Source: Ceratorhiza oryzae-sativae (taxonomy: Eukaryota > Basidiomycota > Agaricomycetes > Cantharellales > Ceratobasidiaceae). From it: a stretch of DNA of 64,000 nucleotides. The translations under genes and the position numbers were made by a program. Positions 48,948-60,641 of the stretch are shown piece by piece. The DNA lies in NCBI GenBank assembly GCA_030998015.1, contig JARWMV010000239.1:868001-932000 (forward strand), given 5' to 3'. Each line of letters opens with the position of its first letter. The stretch's first letter is position 1. The notes beneath the pieces are model-generated. The model ran no database searches, had not been told where the DNA came from, and saw only the letters and a program-made list of their open reading frames with translations.

Positions 48948-50531
48948 CTGAGCTGGTTCAGGAGGTCGAGGAATTGATGACCCTATGTATACGACGGGAG
49001 TCGAAATGTGCAGTTAATGGTGTGTGTATGCGCTCGTGTCCAAGGCTGGAGGGATGGATTGGATAACGATTGATGACTGACTGTTCTGCGTGCTTACCCC
49101 GCGCAGGGGTGGTTCCCAATGGCAGGTGTGGCCCAGCGGGGGAGGCGATCAGCAGGGACCACGAGCGCGGGGTTCGGCCCGATGGGGGGCTTTGGAGCGT
49201 CGGCCATACTAGGGACGCAGTCTGTTAGTCAAAATCGAAAGTAGGATGGCGGTGGCCAGTAGACTGAGCTCGCAGGAGGTCCGGGCTCGGCAACTTGATT
49301 GAACGCAATTGGCGCCCATGATGGGGATGTCAATTGTCAGATAAAACGACAGAGGGATATGAATGTGCGTGATTGCATGATACCGGGCGAGCGCATACAT
49401 AAAGAGCGTGGAGGTGGGGCGGTAGGTGGAGCGGTTTAGGCTCCCATGAGTCACGTGGTAGGCACGGAGTTTGATGGGAGATCGGGATGATGTCACCGGG
49501 GGCGCAACGCCACTGTACAAAGCGAGGCTGATGATAAAAGCACAACTCGCTTATGGGTTGCCATGATTGATACGATACCAGTGGGGATCAGTCGGCTAAG
49601 CGCAACGGTGATGGCGATGGTGACGGCGTTGGCAACGGCGTGATTTGTGCTGTGGACGGTACGGGGACAAAGATGTCTAGCACGCCGGATGCTTACGCAA
49701 GCGGCTGAATGTGGGCATCGGGCGGCAAGTGAGGTGCAGGCGGGCCCGCCCATGTCTGATGTGCCGGCGTCGGTGGATCCGAGCGCGCGATTGACAAATG
49801 TGCATCAGCCTCTGGCCGAATCGATCGCGGCCCTGGATAGCTGCCCAGCAGACATCAGGGAAGCCAGCGTGCTTGAGACACCGGCCGATCACAGGTGGAG
49901 CCCTCTGCGGCGCACAGACGCTGGTCTCGGCCGTCGCTGGCCACTCGCCGGGCGCGGTGTCGGCCAGCGTCGGCGCAATCGCGGGCATCCGGGACGCGCG
50001 GCGAGCTGGCGGCCAGGTGAGGACCGGGCGCGGCAGCCAGGACACCGTAGCGGTAGGTGGACAAGTGTCGGACAGAGGGGTGCGCTGTATGAGGCCTGAT
50101 GGGGAAAGCAGCTGGCCAGTCAACTGAGCTCTCTCCTGTGGTTCTGTCCCATCTGGGGCCGGCATCCAAGGAACGGGGTTTGAACGCCGAAACACTGCTG
50201 GGGCGCAAGCTCGCGGGCGCCATGCACCGCGGGGCCTGCGAGATATAACTGAGCTCGCGGCATCCGAGTCGCTATCGCCCGCCGTGCCCCACCCGCCCCA
50301 CTGCGCATACACCCCAGCGCATACACTTCGGCGACCGATAGCCAGTCAGCTCTGTCGTCATTGCGGACACGCCCGGCCGAACACCAAGTGACGTTGCTGC
50401 CGCTGCCGCTGCCGTTGCCGCTGCTCCCGCACCCACCCTCGCATCCCCCGCCTCCCGCCGCTCGCCGCTCGCCGTCCGAGTGCCAGCGCACACCCCGTAG
50501 CGACGACTGCCAGATCCGACAGATCTCGATT

Positions 50532-53500
50532 ATGCAGGCGGACATCCCATTTGTCGGCGTCCCGGCTCAGCCCGGCGGAACGGCATTTGGGTCCGATTAT
50601 GTATGCTCTGCCCAGAGCGCGCTCGAGTGGGACTCGCTCGACTTCCTTCATCCCTCCTCCGTCGACCCGCGCGCGATGTCGCTCGACCTCTCCGGCCAGA
50701 CCGACCTCGACAGCGCCCTCCACGCCCTCCACGCCGCCAACGCCGCCGGCGCCACCGACCCCGTCGACATGGACGAGAGTTCCTACCTCTACGCAACGGG
50801 CACCGACTCGTTCAATCCGCGATTCCGCGCCGACTCGGTCTCGTCCGCCCCCTCGCTCGACGGCCTGCTCGGTGCCGACTACCTCTATGACTCGACCCCC
50901 GCCTCGTACTCGGAGGACTCGCTCTCGACCGACCAGGCCCCCGCGTTCGACATCATGAGCGCGCTCTCCGCCCTCTCGACCGTCCCCGAAGGCATGGCCG
51001 AGCACCCGTATCAGAGCCCATCGTTCCAGGGCTCGCCCCCGCCGTTTGCGTCATCCTCGCCGTTCCTATTCCCCTCGTCCGGCACCGTCTCGCCCGGCGC
51101 GATCTCCAAATCGGCCCACCAGTCCTTCAACATGATGCTCGACAGCCGCCCTGGCTCCAGCGCTGGCAACGAGCTCGAAGATCTCGGCTTGCCGTACTCG
51201 GGCAACATGCTCACCCAGTTCCATCAGCAGAACTTTCCGGCGTTTATGGACGGCATGCCTACCAACCCCGCAGCGCCCCGTGGTCTCCTACGGCGCACCG
51301 TGCCCGATATGGGCTTCGCAATGCGCCCGCCCGAGCCGGCCGCTGCGCCCCTAACCGTCGACAACACGCTCTCGCGCCTCAAGCTCGAAGCCAATGCCTT
51401 CCCCGCACCTGAAGCCTCGGCCGACCTCCAGTCGTTTATCAGGTGGGTGATGTGTGTCCGATGGCGAGTATCTGTCGGTGCTTACGTCCATCCAAAGACC
51501 CTACCTCGACCAGTACATCAACTCGCGCAACCGCATGGCCATGGGTGAGCGCAGCGTCATCGTCATGTCCAGCAAGGTCGCCCAAAAGTCCTACGGGAGC
51601 GAGAAGAGGTATGCTTAACCTAATCGATGATGAATCCGGTCATTCATTCCAACCAGGTTCCTGTGCCCTCCCCCCACTGCCATCCTCATCGGGAACCAGT
51701 GGTGGTCCGAAAGCCGACAGAGCGACGACCCCAAGCTCGCCGCACCCCGCGTCGTGATCTCGATGAGCGGCGAGGCCCCGCCCCAGGAGAGCTCCATCGA
51801 GTGGACCACCACTTCGGGAAAGCCGTTTGATGTCAGCGAGCCCCCGGCCGACGACACCACCTATATCGGTCGTTCCATCGGAAAACACCTTTTCATCTCG
51901 ACCGACGACCAGGAACGCAAGAAAAAAGTCGAAGCCCTCGTCAAAATCACCGCCCCCTCCGAAGAGGGCGAGCCTGAGCGCATTATCGGCACCTTCCCCA
52001 GCCGCCCCATCCAGGTTATCTCCAAGCCCAGCAAAAAGCGTCAGAGTGCGAAGAATCTCGAGCGTGCGTGCGGCTTCATTTGTATCGCGACTCTCACGGT
52101 GTTGCGATCAATCTATCGGGATCGAGTTGTACTGACGCCTCGATCGTTCTTCTAGTCTGCGTCAACCATGGATCGACTATCTCGCTCTTCCACCGTCTGC
52201 GCGCACAGACCGTATCTACAAAATATCTCTGCGTGTCAGGCTCTGGTGCCTCTTTCAAGGGCTCTGATGGCGCTCCTCTGCCGGGTATCGACCCCAGACA
52301 GCGCGGTACGACCCCATCCTTTGTTGCCAGGACGGGCCAGTGGGGTATGTTGATACATATTCGTTGTGTAACACGTGACTCATATTTGTCCAGATTCGTT
52401 CATCATGTACATTGTCGACGTGACCAAGCCCGCTGGTGGTCTTGACACTCCTCCCCCGCCTCCCCCTCATCCCGATTACCCATCGCCCCCGGCCAACGCC
52501 ATCCCATACTCGGCCAATGGCGCGACCATCCCGATTTACTACAATCAGACCGTCGTCCTCCAGTGTCTCATCTCTGGTGTCGTCTCTCCTGTGCTTATCA
52601 TCCGCAAGGTGGAAAAGACGACCATCGCGGTCGGTGGTGGGCTCCAGGACGGTGCCAAGGGTGTACCCGACCAGTACTGCGCTCCCGGCGAGGTCTGCGG
52701 TGACCCAGTCTCGCAGCTCCACAAGGTTGCTCTCGAGGTCTACGAGCCCAACAAGGGCGCTCCTGAGCCTGGCACTCCTGGCGTTTCGGGTCCGTTCTTG
52801 TCGTGCATGGGCGAAAAGGTCAACACCTACCGCCCGGTCGAGGGTCGCCAATGGCATGGCACCGGCGGCTCTGGCTCGTCTCCGGGATCCCACTCGCCCA
52901 GCCTGCCCGACTCGCCTGTCATGTCGCCATCGCACTCGTCCTCTGAGTACTTTGCGCACGTCAACGGCAGCACTGGCTCGAGCAGCGGCGCAACGACGCC
53001 CGATTACCCGCCTTCAAACGATGGCGGCCGTGTCAGGCGGATGCACAAGCGCCACTCGATCTCGGGTTCGTTCACCAAGCCTATCCCCAAGAACAGGCGG
53101 CGGATGAACTCGATCGGTGCGACGGGTGGACGACCTGAAAAGGAGCTTGCGTCGGGCGCGCTCTGGTCTGTGGACACGAGCGAAACTGCGGTGTGGACGA
53201 TCGTCGGGACCGATCAGGTCCGATATGACTTTTACATCCCCCCTGCGCTCTACGACTCTCCCCCAACGTCATTTGCAGGCGTGCCCTCGAAGCCGATCAC
53301 GCCATTCCCAGGTTTGGTCAAGTATCTTGCGCCCGACCGTGCAGCCGAGGCGCCCAAGTCCAACTGCGCAGCTTCGCGCGCTGCGATGGCGAAGCCCAAC
53401 CCTCATGCGGGCAAGCAGCTAACGCTGTACGGGGAGAACCTCAAGGCCCATCCATTGATGGTGTTCTTTGGAACCGAGCCGAGTCCACAGGTCGAGGTGC

Positions 53501-53622
53501 GATGTAACGAGGTGATGGCGTGTTTGCCGCCCGAGGGCCAGAGTCAGCAAGGGAGGAAGCGGCCGATAGTGCTCGTACGAGGAGACGGGGTCATGTTCCC
53601 TACTAGGGTGCAATACCCGTAG
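50532..53622 (+). CDS. CSL family transcription factor (CBF1/Su(H)/LAG-1 type)
   Basis: Sequence-specific DNA-binding factor of the Notch-pathway effector family; in fungi CSL genes regulate growth and adhesion independently of Notch. The first 300 residues are Ser/Pro/Ala-rich and disordered. Then the conserved core: an N-terminal Rel-like part [57 protein letters not shown] of the beta-trefoil, YNQTVVLQCLISG, LIIRKVEKTT, DPVSQLHKVALEVY, and a C-terminal VWTIVGTDQVRYDFYI with LTLYGENLK. The frame is intact across several introns. Compared with metazoan RBPJ there is a Pro/Gly-rich insertion after DPVSQLHKVA. The ATG at 50532 (MQADIPFVGVPAQ) is the first in frame. Upstream lies a long gene-poor region. 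Confidence 0.93.
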
Positions 53623-54932
53623 GAGCCGCTCGGACTCCCCTCGCTCTGGTCCTCTTTGTATATGTTTGTTCTCTGTATGCTTTCGCGTCTTTCTTTTTAT
53701 TTACTTATCATTTTTTCGAACCTATGTGTCTTTCTGTTCTGCGTAAAACAGGGTCTCGGCTTTTTGTTATGGTACCATGCGATCAATCTCACACCTGCAT
53801 CTGCTCATCGCTTTTTCTCCATCTTCCTTGTTGTGTTTCTATCTCTTTATCTGTTATACTGGAAAAGATGTATTTTCTGTACAAGTAGACCATCATTTCT
53901 TATGAATTAAAACAGAAGTCTAGTCATCAACGCCTGTGCGGTTAAGCTCCGAGGCTGAGTCGCCATTTGGGGTCCCGACGTCTGATCTTGGACTTGTTTC
54001 TATTTTACTTGTCCCTCAAGGCGTGATCTGATAGGGGTGTTGTTTCTTCGGCGATTTGTGAAAAATTTACAGTTGGCTGCTGGCTGGCTGACCCCCAACC
54101 GAGTCCGCGATCGGCAACGAGTTTCCTTTGAGAAGGTGAAATGAAACGACTTTACCCCCGTGGTTTTTTTGCCGCCTCTTAGCAGATACGGCGGGCCGCA
54201 TTATCCGAGCGATGGCACATCTTGCGAGTCACTTGTGCACGGCAAACGTGATCCGTCTTGGCCCGTAGGGCGCTCTGTGCAAGCGGTCGCCGCGTATAGC
54301 CGCCAAGAGCCCCGCAATCGCGCGACAATCCTGGGCATGTTGTTGTATGCACATAGGACCAAGCCGGTTCGATGGAACCTGGCCCGGACTGTCAGAATGG
54401 CTCGGCCTATCTCCGTCGGCCCCGGTTCCTGCGGTATTGGTGGGCGGGCTCGGGCGCGGGGTGGGGGGTGCCGAGGCTCTGGGTGGAGACAAGGGGCTCG
54501 CATCCCCGTCGGTGTTTAGAGTTTGGGGCAGGCATGCATCCCTTGGCCACTGATGTGTTGTCCATTGTAGTTGCCCAACAAGGGTCGTGCACCGTTTGCT
54601 TCGTCGAGTGGGGGGCGCAATCGCAGCCCGGTGCACCTGGGGGGGGGGCTCCACATGACATAAGCTCGGCGCCTCAGCACCACGTGCACGGCCACTCGAG
54701 CTCGTGAATGTGATTTCGTGCGTTTGCGTCGACTAGCGGCAGTCTTTTCGAGTAAGCTCTGGAGCGAGAGCATTCTGTGGTCGGCGTTGCCCCCCCAAAA
54801 TATCCGCCTTGGACAAGTGTAAGCTCTGCCCCGTCCCCTTGCGCAATGTCTCTGTGGTCGAAACGTCATGTGTGAATCACAGCCGCCAGGCTTCGACAAA
54901 CAGCTCTGTTCCAACGCCCACTCGCCCCCTTC
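53623..54932. other. Intergenic region between CSL and the next gene
   Basis: A pyrimidine-rich 3' region of the CSL gene is followed from about 54160 by GC-rich sequence with overlapping open frames on both strands (for example 54160-54519 plus and 54229-54654 minus). The proteins look like chance reading of GC-rich DNA, and I support none as a gene. An 11-G run lies at 54638-54650. Confidence 0.45.
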
Positions 54933-55669
54933 ATGGCGCAATGGCAGCTCCCGCCACTACGAGCACTCGTCCCCGACCTTGTTTCACCCGACCCTAATTC
55001 TTGGGTCGCGTTTATCGCATCCATGTACGTACGTCTGTTGCCTTTAGCGCATCCATTCCCCTTTGACTGACCATGTCCGAAGATTTCGCGTGATGGCCTA
55101 TATCGTTTTATCCCCCATTGTCATCCTTACGCTGGTGGTAGGAACAAGTCGTGCTCCACCCTGTTCCGATCATGACTAACGCCGTGCGCAAAAAGGAAAT
55201 AGCTGCGTATGCCGTTGCGCGGACATTGGGATGGAGTCTCGACACCGACCAACAAACCGACTCGAGCGCAATTCAGAAACCCAAAGAGGCGCCCATTCTA
55301 GATCCACCCACCCGCCAACCGGAAATCAGACTCGAGGACACCGGGTCTGCATCACCACGGATTGAGTTGCCTGCTCCCCCTCCGAACTTTGTCACCGATT
55401 TGCGCTTCACCACACCTGGCGAAGCAAACTATGAGCTCTCCGGCTTGTTCTCTCCGCCTATATCACGTGCCGGTTCGCCGAGACTTTCACGCCACACGCG
55501 GTCTTCCAGCATGAGCGCGTCTGCTGCGGGATCTGATACCGAGGGCACGAGTGGTGAGAGCAGACTAGGGTTACGAAAGGGCTTGGGTATGACTCCCGTG
55601 GATGGCACCTTGCATGCACCAGACGGCCCTGCGAGAAGGAGACCGGTTAGGAGTTCATCGGAATCATGA
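54933..55669 (+). CDS. Small single-pass membrane protein of a fungal family
   Basis: Three exons (54933-55024, 55083-55137, 55196-55669) give 206 residues. The spliced start MAQWQLPPLRALVPDLVSPD, then NSWVAFIASIFRVMAYIVLSP, IVILTLVEIAAYAVARTLGW is strongly hydrophobic and looks like a transmembrane segment with a short N-terminal cytosolic part. The rest is polar and disordered, with a Ser/Pro-rich end (SPRLSRHTRSSSMSASA). Splicing at GTAGGAAC...AAAAAG (58 nt, phase 0) removes the longer upstream-looking open frame. The pattern matches a short membrane protein I have seen repeatedly in Agaricomycete genomes; function unknown. A 13-base C run follows directly after the stop codon. Confidence 0.75.
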
Positions 55670-55682
55670 CCCCCCCCCCCCC
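55670..55682. repeat. Poly-C tract directly after a stop codon
   Basis: Thirteen C residues immediately 3' of the TGA of the preceding gene. A tract of this kind is prone to length error. Confidence 0.9.
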
Positions 55683-55779
55683 AGGCAGTTGATATTACAC
55701 TGTATTTTACGTTGTACATAAACAGGATATACGTGGTTCCAAATAACAAAAGGAAAAATAGTCTAGTTCAAAAAGTCCG

Positions 55780-57571
<1,792 letters not shown>

Positions 57572-57653
57572 AGCTGATTGCGGTGACTTGGCCTGGAGAG
57601 AGAAGGAACACAAATCTCTGGGAGACTTGTTGCCACGACTGAAAGCTGTGTAT

Positions 57654-57663
57654 ATCACGTGAT
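57654..57663. promoter_or_regulatory. ATCACGTGAT palindrome upstream of ESA1
   Basis: Ten-base perfect palindrome 83-92 bp upstream of the ESA1 start codon. It contains the CACGTG E-box core and matches a site found upstream of other genes in the window. Binding by a bHLH factor is inference. Confidence 0.45.
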
Positions 57664-57776
57664 CAATGGTTAAACACTTTATTTCGGGACAGCCATATAA
57701 ACCTCTGGGGACAGTACAAAGGCTAATAGTTGAATATAAAGGAGAGAAGCGGGGAAAGGATCAAGGATCGGGCTAC

Positions 57777-59303
57777 TCAGTCGAAGCCGCTAAATAGCAA
57801 ATTCGCTGCAAGCTCCTCATTCTTATCGCAAGTAAAGTATGCCTCGATCGCCTGTTCCCGACTAAACCCAAGGGCTTGCAGCTGTGACACAATTTTAAGC
57901 ACGTATATTCAACAAAAAAGTGAATAAACCGGCCTTACCCTTTCGATCGCTGCGGCTTCCTCTTCCGTAATATCCAACACCTGTGTACCAGGCGGGTACA
58001 TATCGTCGCCTTCGTCGCCTTCACCAGGGCCTATACCCCCGAGAAGTTGGTACAATGCCTCAGGATTTTGAGTCAGCTGTTCAGCAATTGCAGGATTAGC
58101 TTGGGCGAGCTGCTGAATTAGGGGCTGGATCATGGCCGGATTCTGAGCAACGAGGTTTCGAATGTTCTGCAACATAGGACTATTTTGCAGATCCTCAAGC
58201 GTTGCGTTTCCTCCAGGCGCACCGAGGCCTGGGGCAGCACCAGCTCGAGGAATACCGCCGGGGGTAGGTGCGGCTCCCCCTTGGGCTTGAGCAGCCGCCT
58301 AAAGTTATGGTGGAGCGTCGGTGAGTGCGCAGACAAGATCAATAGTCTCCACAGACCTGAGCAAACAGGTTCGTAGGGACGCCACCACCTGTGGCTCGGG
58401 TGGCGGCAGGTATGGGAGCAGCGGGTGCAGATGCAGGCGCCGCAGCGGGGGCTGCAGGCGCGCCAGCAGCAGGTGCGGCGGCGCGGGGGGCGGGTGCAGG
58501 TGCAGGTTCGGCCAAAAGATGCTCGGGAATGCCCTAAATGAAACGTGAATTGGGATAGCATTGGAACAGCAAATAACGCACATTCAAAAGATATTCCACA
58601 GCTCGATCAGGATTGTTGAAGCTCGCCTTGAGGGCACGCATAATTTGGTCGCGCTCGAAGCCCATGCTCAGCATATTCTCAATAGAGGCATTGAGGGCGC
58701 CACCAGTCACAAAAGAGCTACTATCCCCGAATGGTGCTGCTTGCGCCGAAGCGGTTGTCGCCGCTGCAGGGGCAGCGGGCTGTGGGGGAGAAGCCATTGT
58801 GATGTCTCCAGATGGAGCCGGCGCAGCTGGTGCAGGAGTGGCGGCTGGTGCAGGGCTTGGGGCCGAGGGCACGGGTGCTAGCGCGGGGACAGAACTTGTA
58901 GAGGCAGCCGGGGTGGCTTTGGGCTGATTAAAAGTGAGCGATTGCGAAATATCTTGAACGATTGGTGCCCACTTTGGAGACCATAATCACCAAGAAATCC
59001 TTCTCCTTGATATTCAACGATTCGACCACCTTGTCATCCGCTAAAATCTTTCCTAAATGATTATGTCAGTTTACGATCTAGTGCCGTATTTAATTGTATG
59101 AACTCGTACCCGAATAAATTAGCTTCTGGTTCTCTACAGGATGTCCTTGCGACTCCTTGATCTTCTCCTTTAACTGCAGAACAGTATCAGAAGGTTCCGC
59201 ATCGATCTGAAACTGCTTTTGCTGTTATCGGATGTCTTTTAGTGAAACTGAATAATTGTTAACTGCTTGGACACACCTGCAGTGTCTTGAGTGTGAGCTT
59301 CAT
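57777..59303 (-). CDS. RAD23: UV excision repair protein Rad23 (UBL-UBA shuttle)
   Basis: Links ubiquitinated proteins to the proteasome and works with Rad4/XPC in nucleotide excision repair. The start MKLTLKTLQ (59303) opens the ubiquitin-like domain (QIDAEPSDTVLQLKEKIKESQGHPVENQKLIYSGK...). Next come an Ala/Pro-rich linker, UBA1 (NASIENMLSMGFERDQIMRALKASFNNPDRAVEYLL), another Ala/Pro linker, the XPC-binding STI1-like region (NPAMIQPLIQQLAQANPAIAEQL), and the C-terminal UBA2 (ALGFSREQAIEAYFTCDKNEELAANLL). It ends SGFD at 57777. Five or six exons, all joining in frame. It is divergent from the ATP synthase delta gene, 129 bp apart. Confidence 0.95.
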
Positions 59304-59380
59304 GGTGAGATGAAGGTGGTTATACTGGAGATGTGCGCGTCCTTCAATAGCAGGCGCCGTCATCCACGGGTACTTATCAA

Positions 59381-59388
59381 CACGTGAT
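59381..59388. promoter_or_regulatory. CACGTGAT site in the RAD23/ATP synthase delta divergent promoter
   Basis: CACGTGAT lies in the 129-bp interval between the two start codons, 45-52 bp from the ATP synthase start. It has the same core as the palindrome upstream of ESA1. Function inferred only. Confidence 0.45.
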
Positions 59389-59432
59389 CAATTTCCACTT
59401 TGTTCCCACTGCTTTTCTTCAAGCCCAGGATT

Positions 59433-60110
59433 ATGTCTGCCTTTGCTCGCACCGCAGCTAGTGCCTTCCGTATCGCGTCGGCCCGCTCAGCCGCGCGCCA
59501 GACCGTATTAGCTCAACGCCGCGGATATGCTGATGCGGCGAGCGACACCCTAAAGCTCTCTCTGGTCCTTCCCCATCAGGTGATGATTTACGATCCAATT
59601 GCTGGCAATCCGTTAACATTCTGCGATTAGTCGATCTTTACTTCTGCAAATGTTGTTCAGGTTAACGTTGCCGCAGAGTCTGGAGATATGGGTATTCTAG
59701 CCAGCCATGTGCCCACCGTCGAGCCTCTGCGCCCTGGTATTGTGGAGGTCATTGAGACCGGAAGCGGTTCCAAGAAATGGTTCGGTACGTGGTGAACCTG
59801 CGAGTACTGTTTGAAGATCTAAACTTACTCTTGAAAATAGTTAGCAGCGGTTTTGCGACTGTTCATCCCAACAATAGTCTAACTATCAATGCGATCGAGG
59901 CCGCACCTCTTGAAGATATCTCCCCTGAGGTAAATTCGGTCCGAGTAAAAGTTAAAACAGTACCATAACTTATCGTTGCTTTAGGCTGTACGCGCGAATC
60001 TCGCAGAGGCGTTGCGAGTCATTGGTAGTAATGCGTCGGACAAGGAAAAGGCCGAGGCACGCATCGAAGCAGATGTATATGAGGCTATCCTACAAGCACT
60101 CAGCAAGTAG
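59433..60110 (+). CDS. ATP16: F1 ATP synthase delta subunit, mitochondrial
   Basis: Component of the central stalk of mitochondrial F1F0 ATP synthase (bacterial epsilon equivalent). The N-terminus MSAFARTAASAFRIASARSAAR is an amphipathic, Arg/Ser-rich presequence with no acidic residues, followed by RRGYADAAS near the expected processing site. The mature protein reads LKLSLVLPHQ, VNVAAESGDMGILASHVPTVEPLRPG, SSGFATVHPNNSLTINAIEAAPLEDI and RANLAEALRVIG, with a helical C-terminal end ADVYEAILQALSK. Four exons with short introns keep frame; the long apparent ORF extensions after the first two exons are intron sequence. The gene symbol follows the S. cerevisiae name. The 423-bp stretch 60111-60533 after it shows nothing but one short upstream frame for the next gene. 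Confidence 0.92.
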
Positions 60111-60507
60111 AACTAGCCATTACTCTCATGAACTGATGCGCAATAAAATGTTGGCTGCATGCGGCTTTTTGCTGTTGAAGATGTTCGGCTTTCTTGGACA
60201 TCGGGTAAATGCGGGATGAAAGCTAAGTGCACCGAGGGACGTATTACATCTGTAATGCACGGATTTCTTGGATTTTTTCATGACTCTCGATCGTACAATG
60301 GGGTTAGCGGTTGCCTCTGGAGAGGCTCATTCTGGTTGGGCAGTTTCCAGCGAAGAAAGATTTAAATGAATATGCGATTACGTAATATAATGCCAACGCT
60401 TCATCACCTCGAGGCATTCATCTTTTCCGATCATCGCATGGCCCCTGATCGCCATTGAACCGTAGATCAATCGAGCTGAAGACTGGGGGCTTGCTGGCCG
60501 TGGGCCA

Positions 60508-60606
60508 ATGTCTAGTTGGCGCAAGTCTCTTCAATGTTCACCCCTGGTTTGCCTACTGAACGCGTTAGCGCGCTTTGCGTTTATATACAGATCCCTGAAA
60601 ATGTAA
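60508..60606 (+). promoter_or_regulatory. Upstream ORF ahead of the AlkB-like gene
   Basis: A 32-codon frame beginning at ATG 60508 and ending TAA 60604-60606. It overlaps a possible ATG for the main gene at 60534 but ends before the ATG at 60642, so translation of the main gene may depend on it. Whether the transcript contains it is unknown. Confidence 0.35.
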
Positions 60607-60641
60607 ACAACGCGTCTGTCGTTTCGCAATTGTCAACCACA

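Larger units (their letters stand above)
45664..50531. other. 4.9-kb region without a convincing gene, upstream of the CSL factor
   Basis: Longest gene-poor stretch in the window. It contains an AC microsatellite at 47671-47684, imperfect CGATGC-like repeats near 47805-47860, a GGT/GAT repeat at 48923-48947, and GC-rich open frames on both strands (47729-48385 minus, 49647-50312 both). From about 49.6 kb composition becomes GC-rich and continues into the CSL gene. A long 5' leader, distal promoter or noncoding RNA is possible. I see no tRNA, transposon end or long repeat. Confidence 0.6.

Noticed and set aside
54365..54380. B-box-like GGTTCGATGG as a second tRNA
   Set aside because: No A box, acceptor stem or T-arm pairing around it.
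54160..54707. Overlapping ORFs between CSL and the small membrane protein
   Set aside because: Frames on both strands are Pro/Gly/Arg-rich and lack conserved motifs, as expected for GC-rich noncoding DNA.
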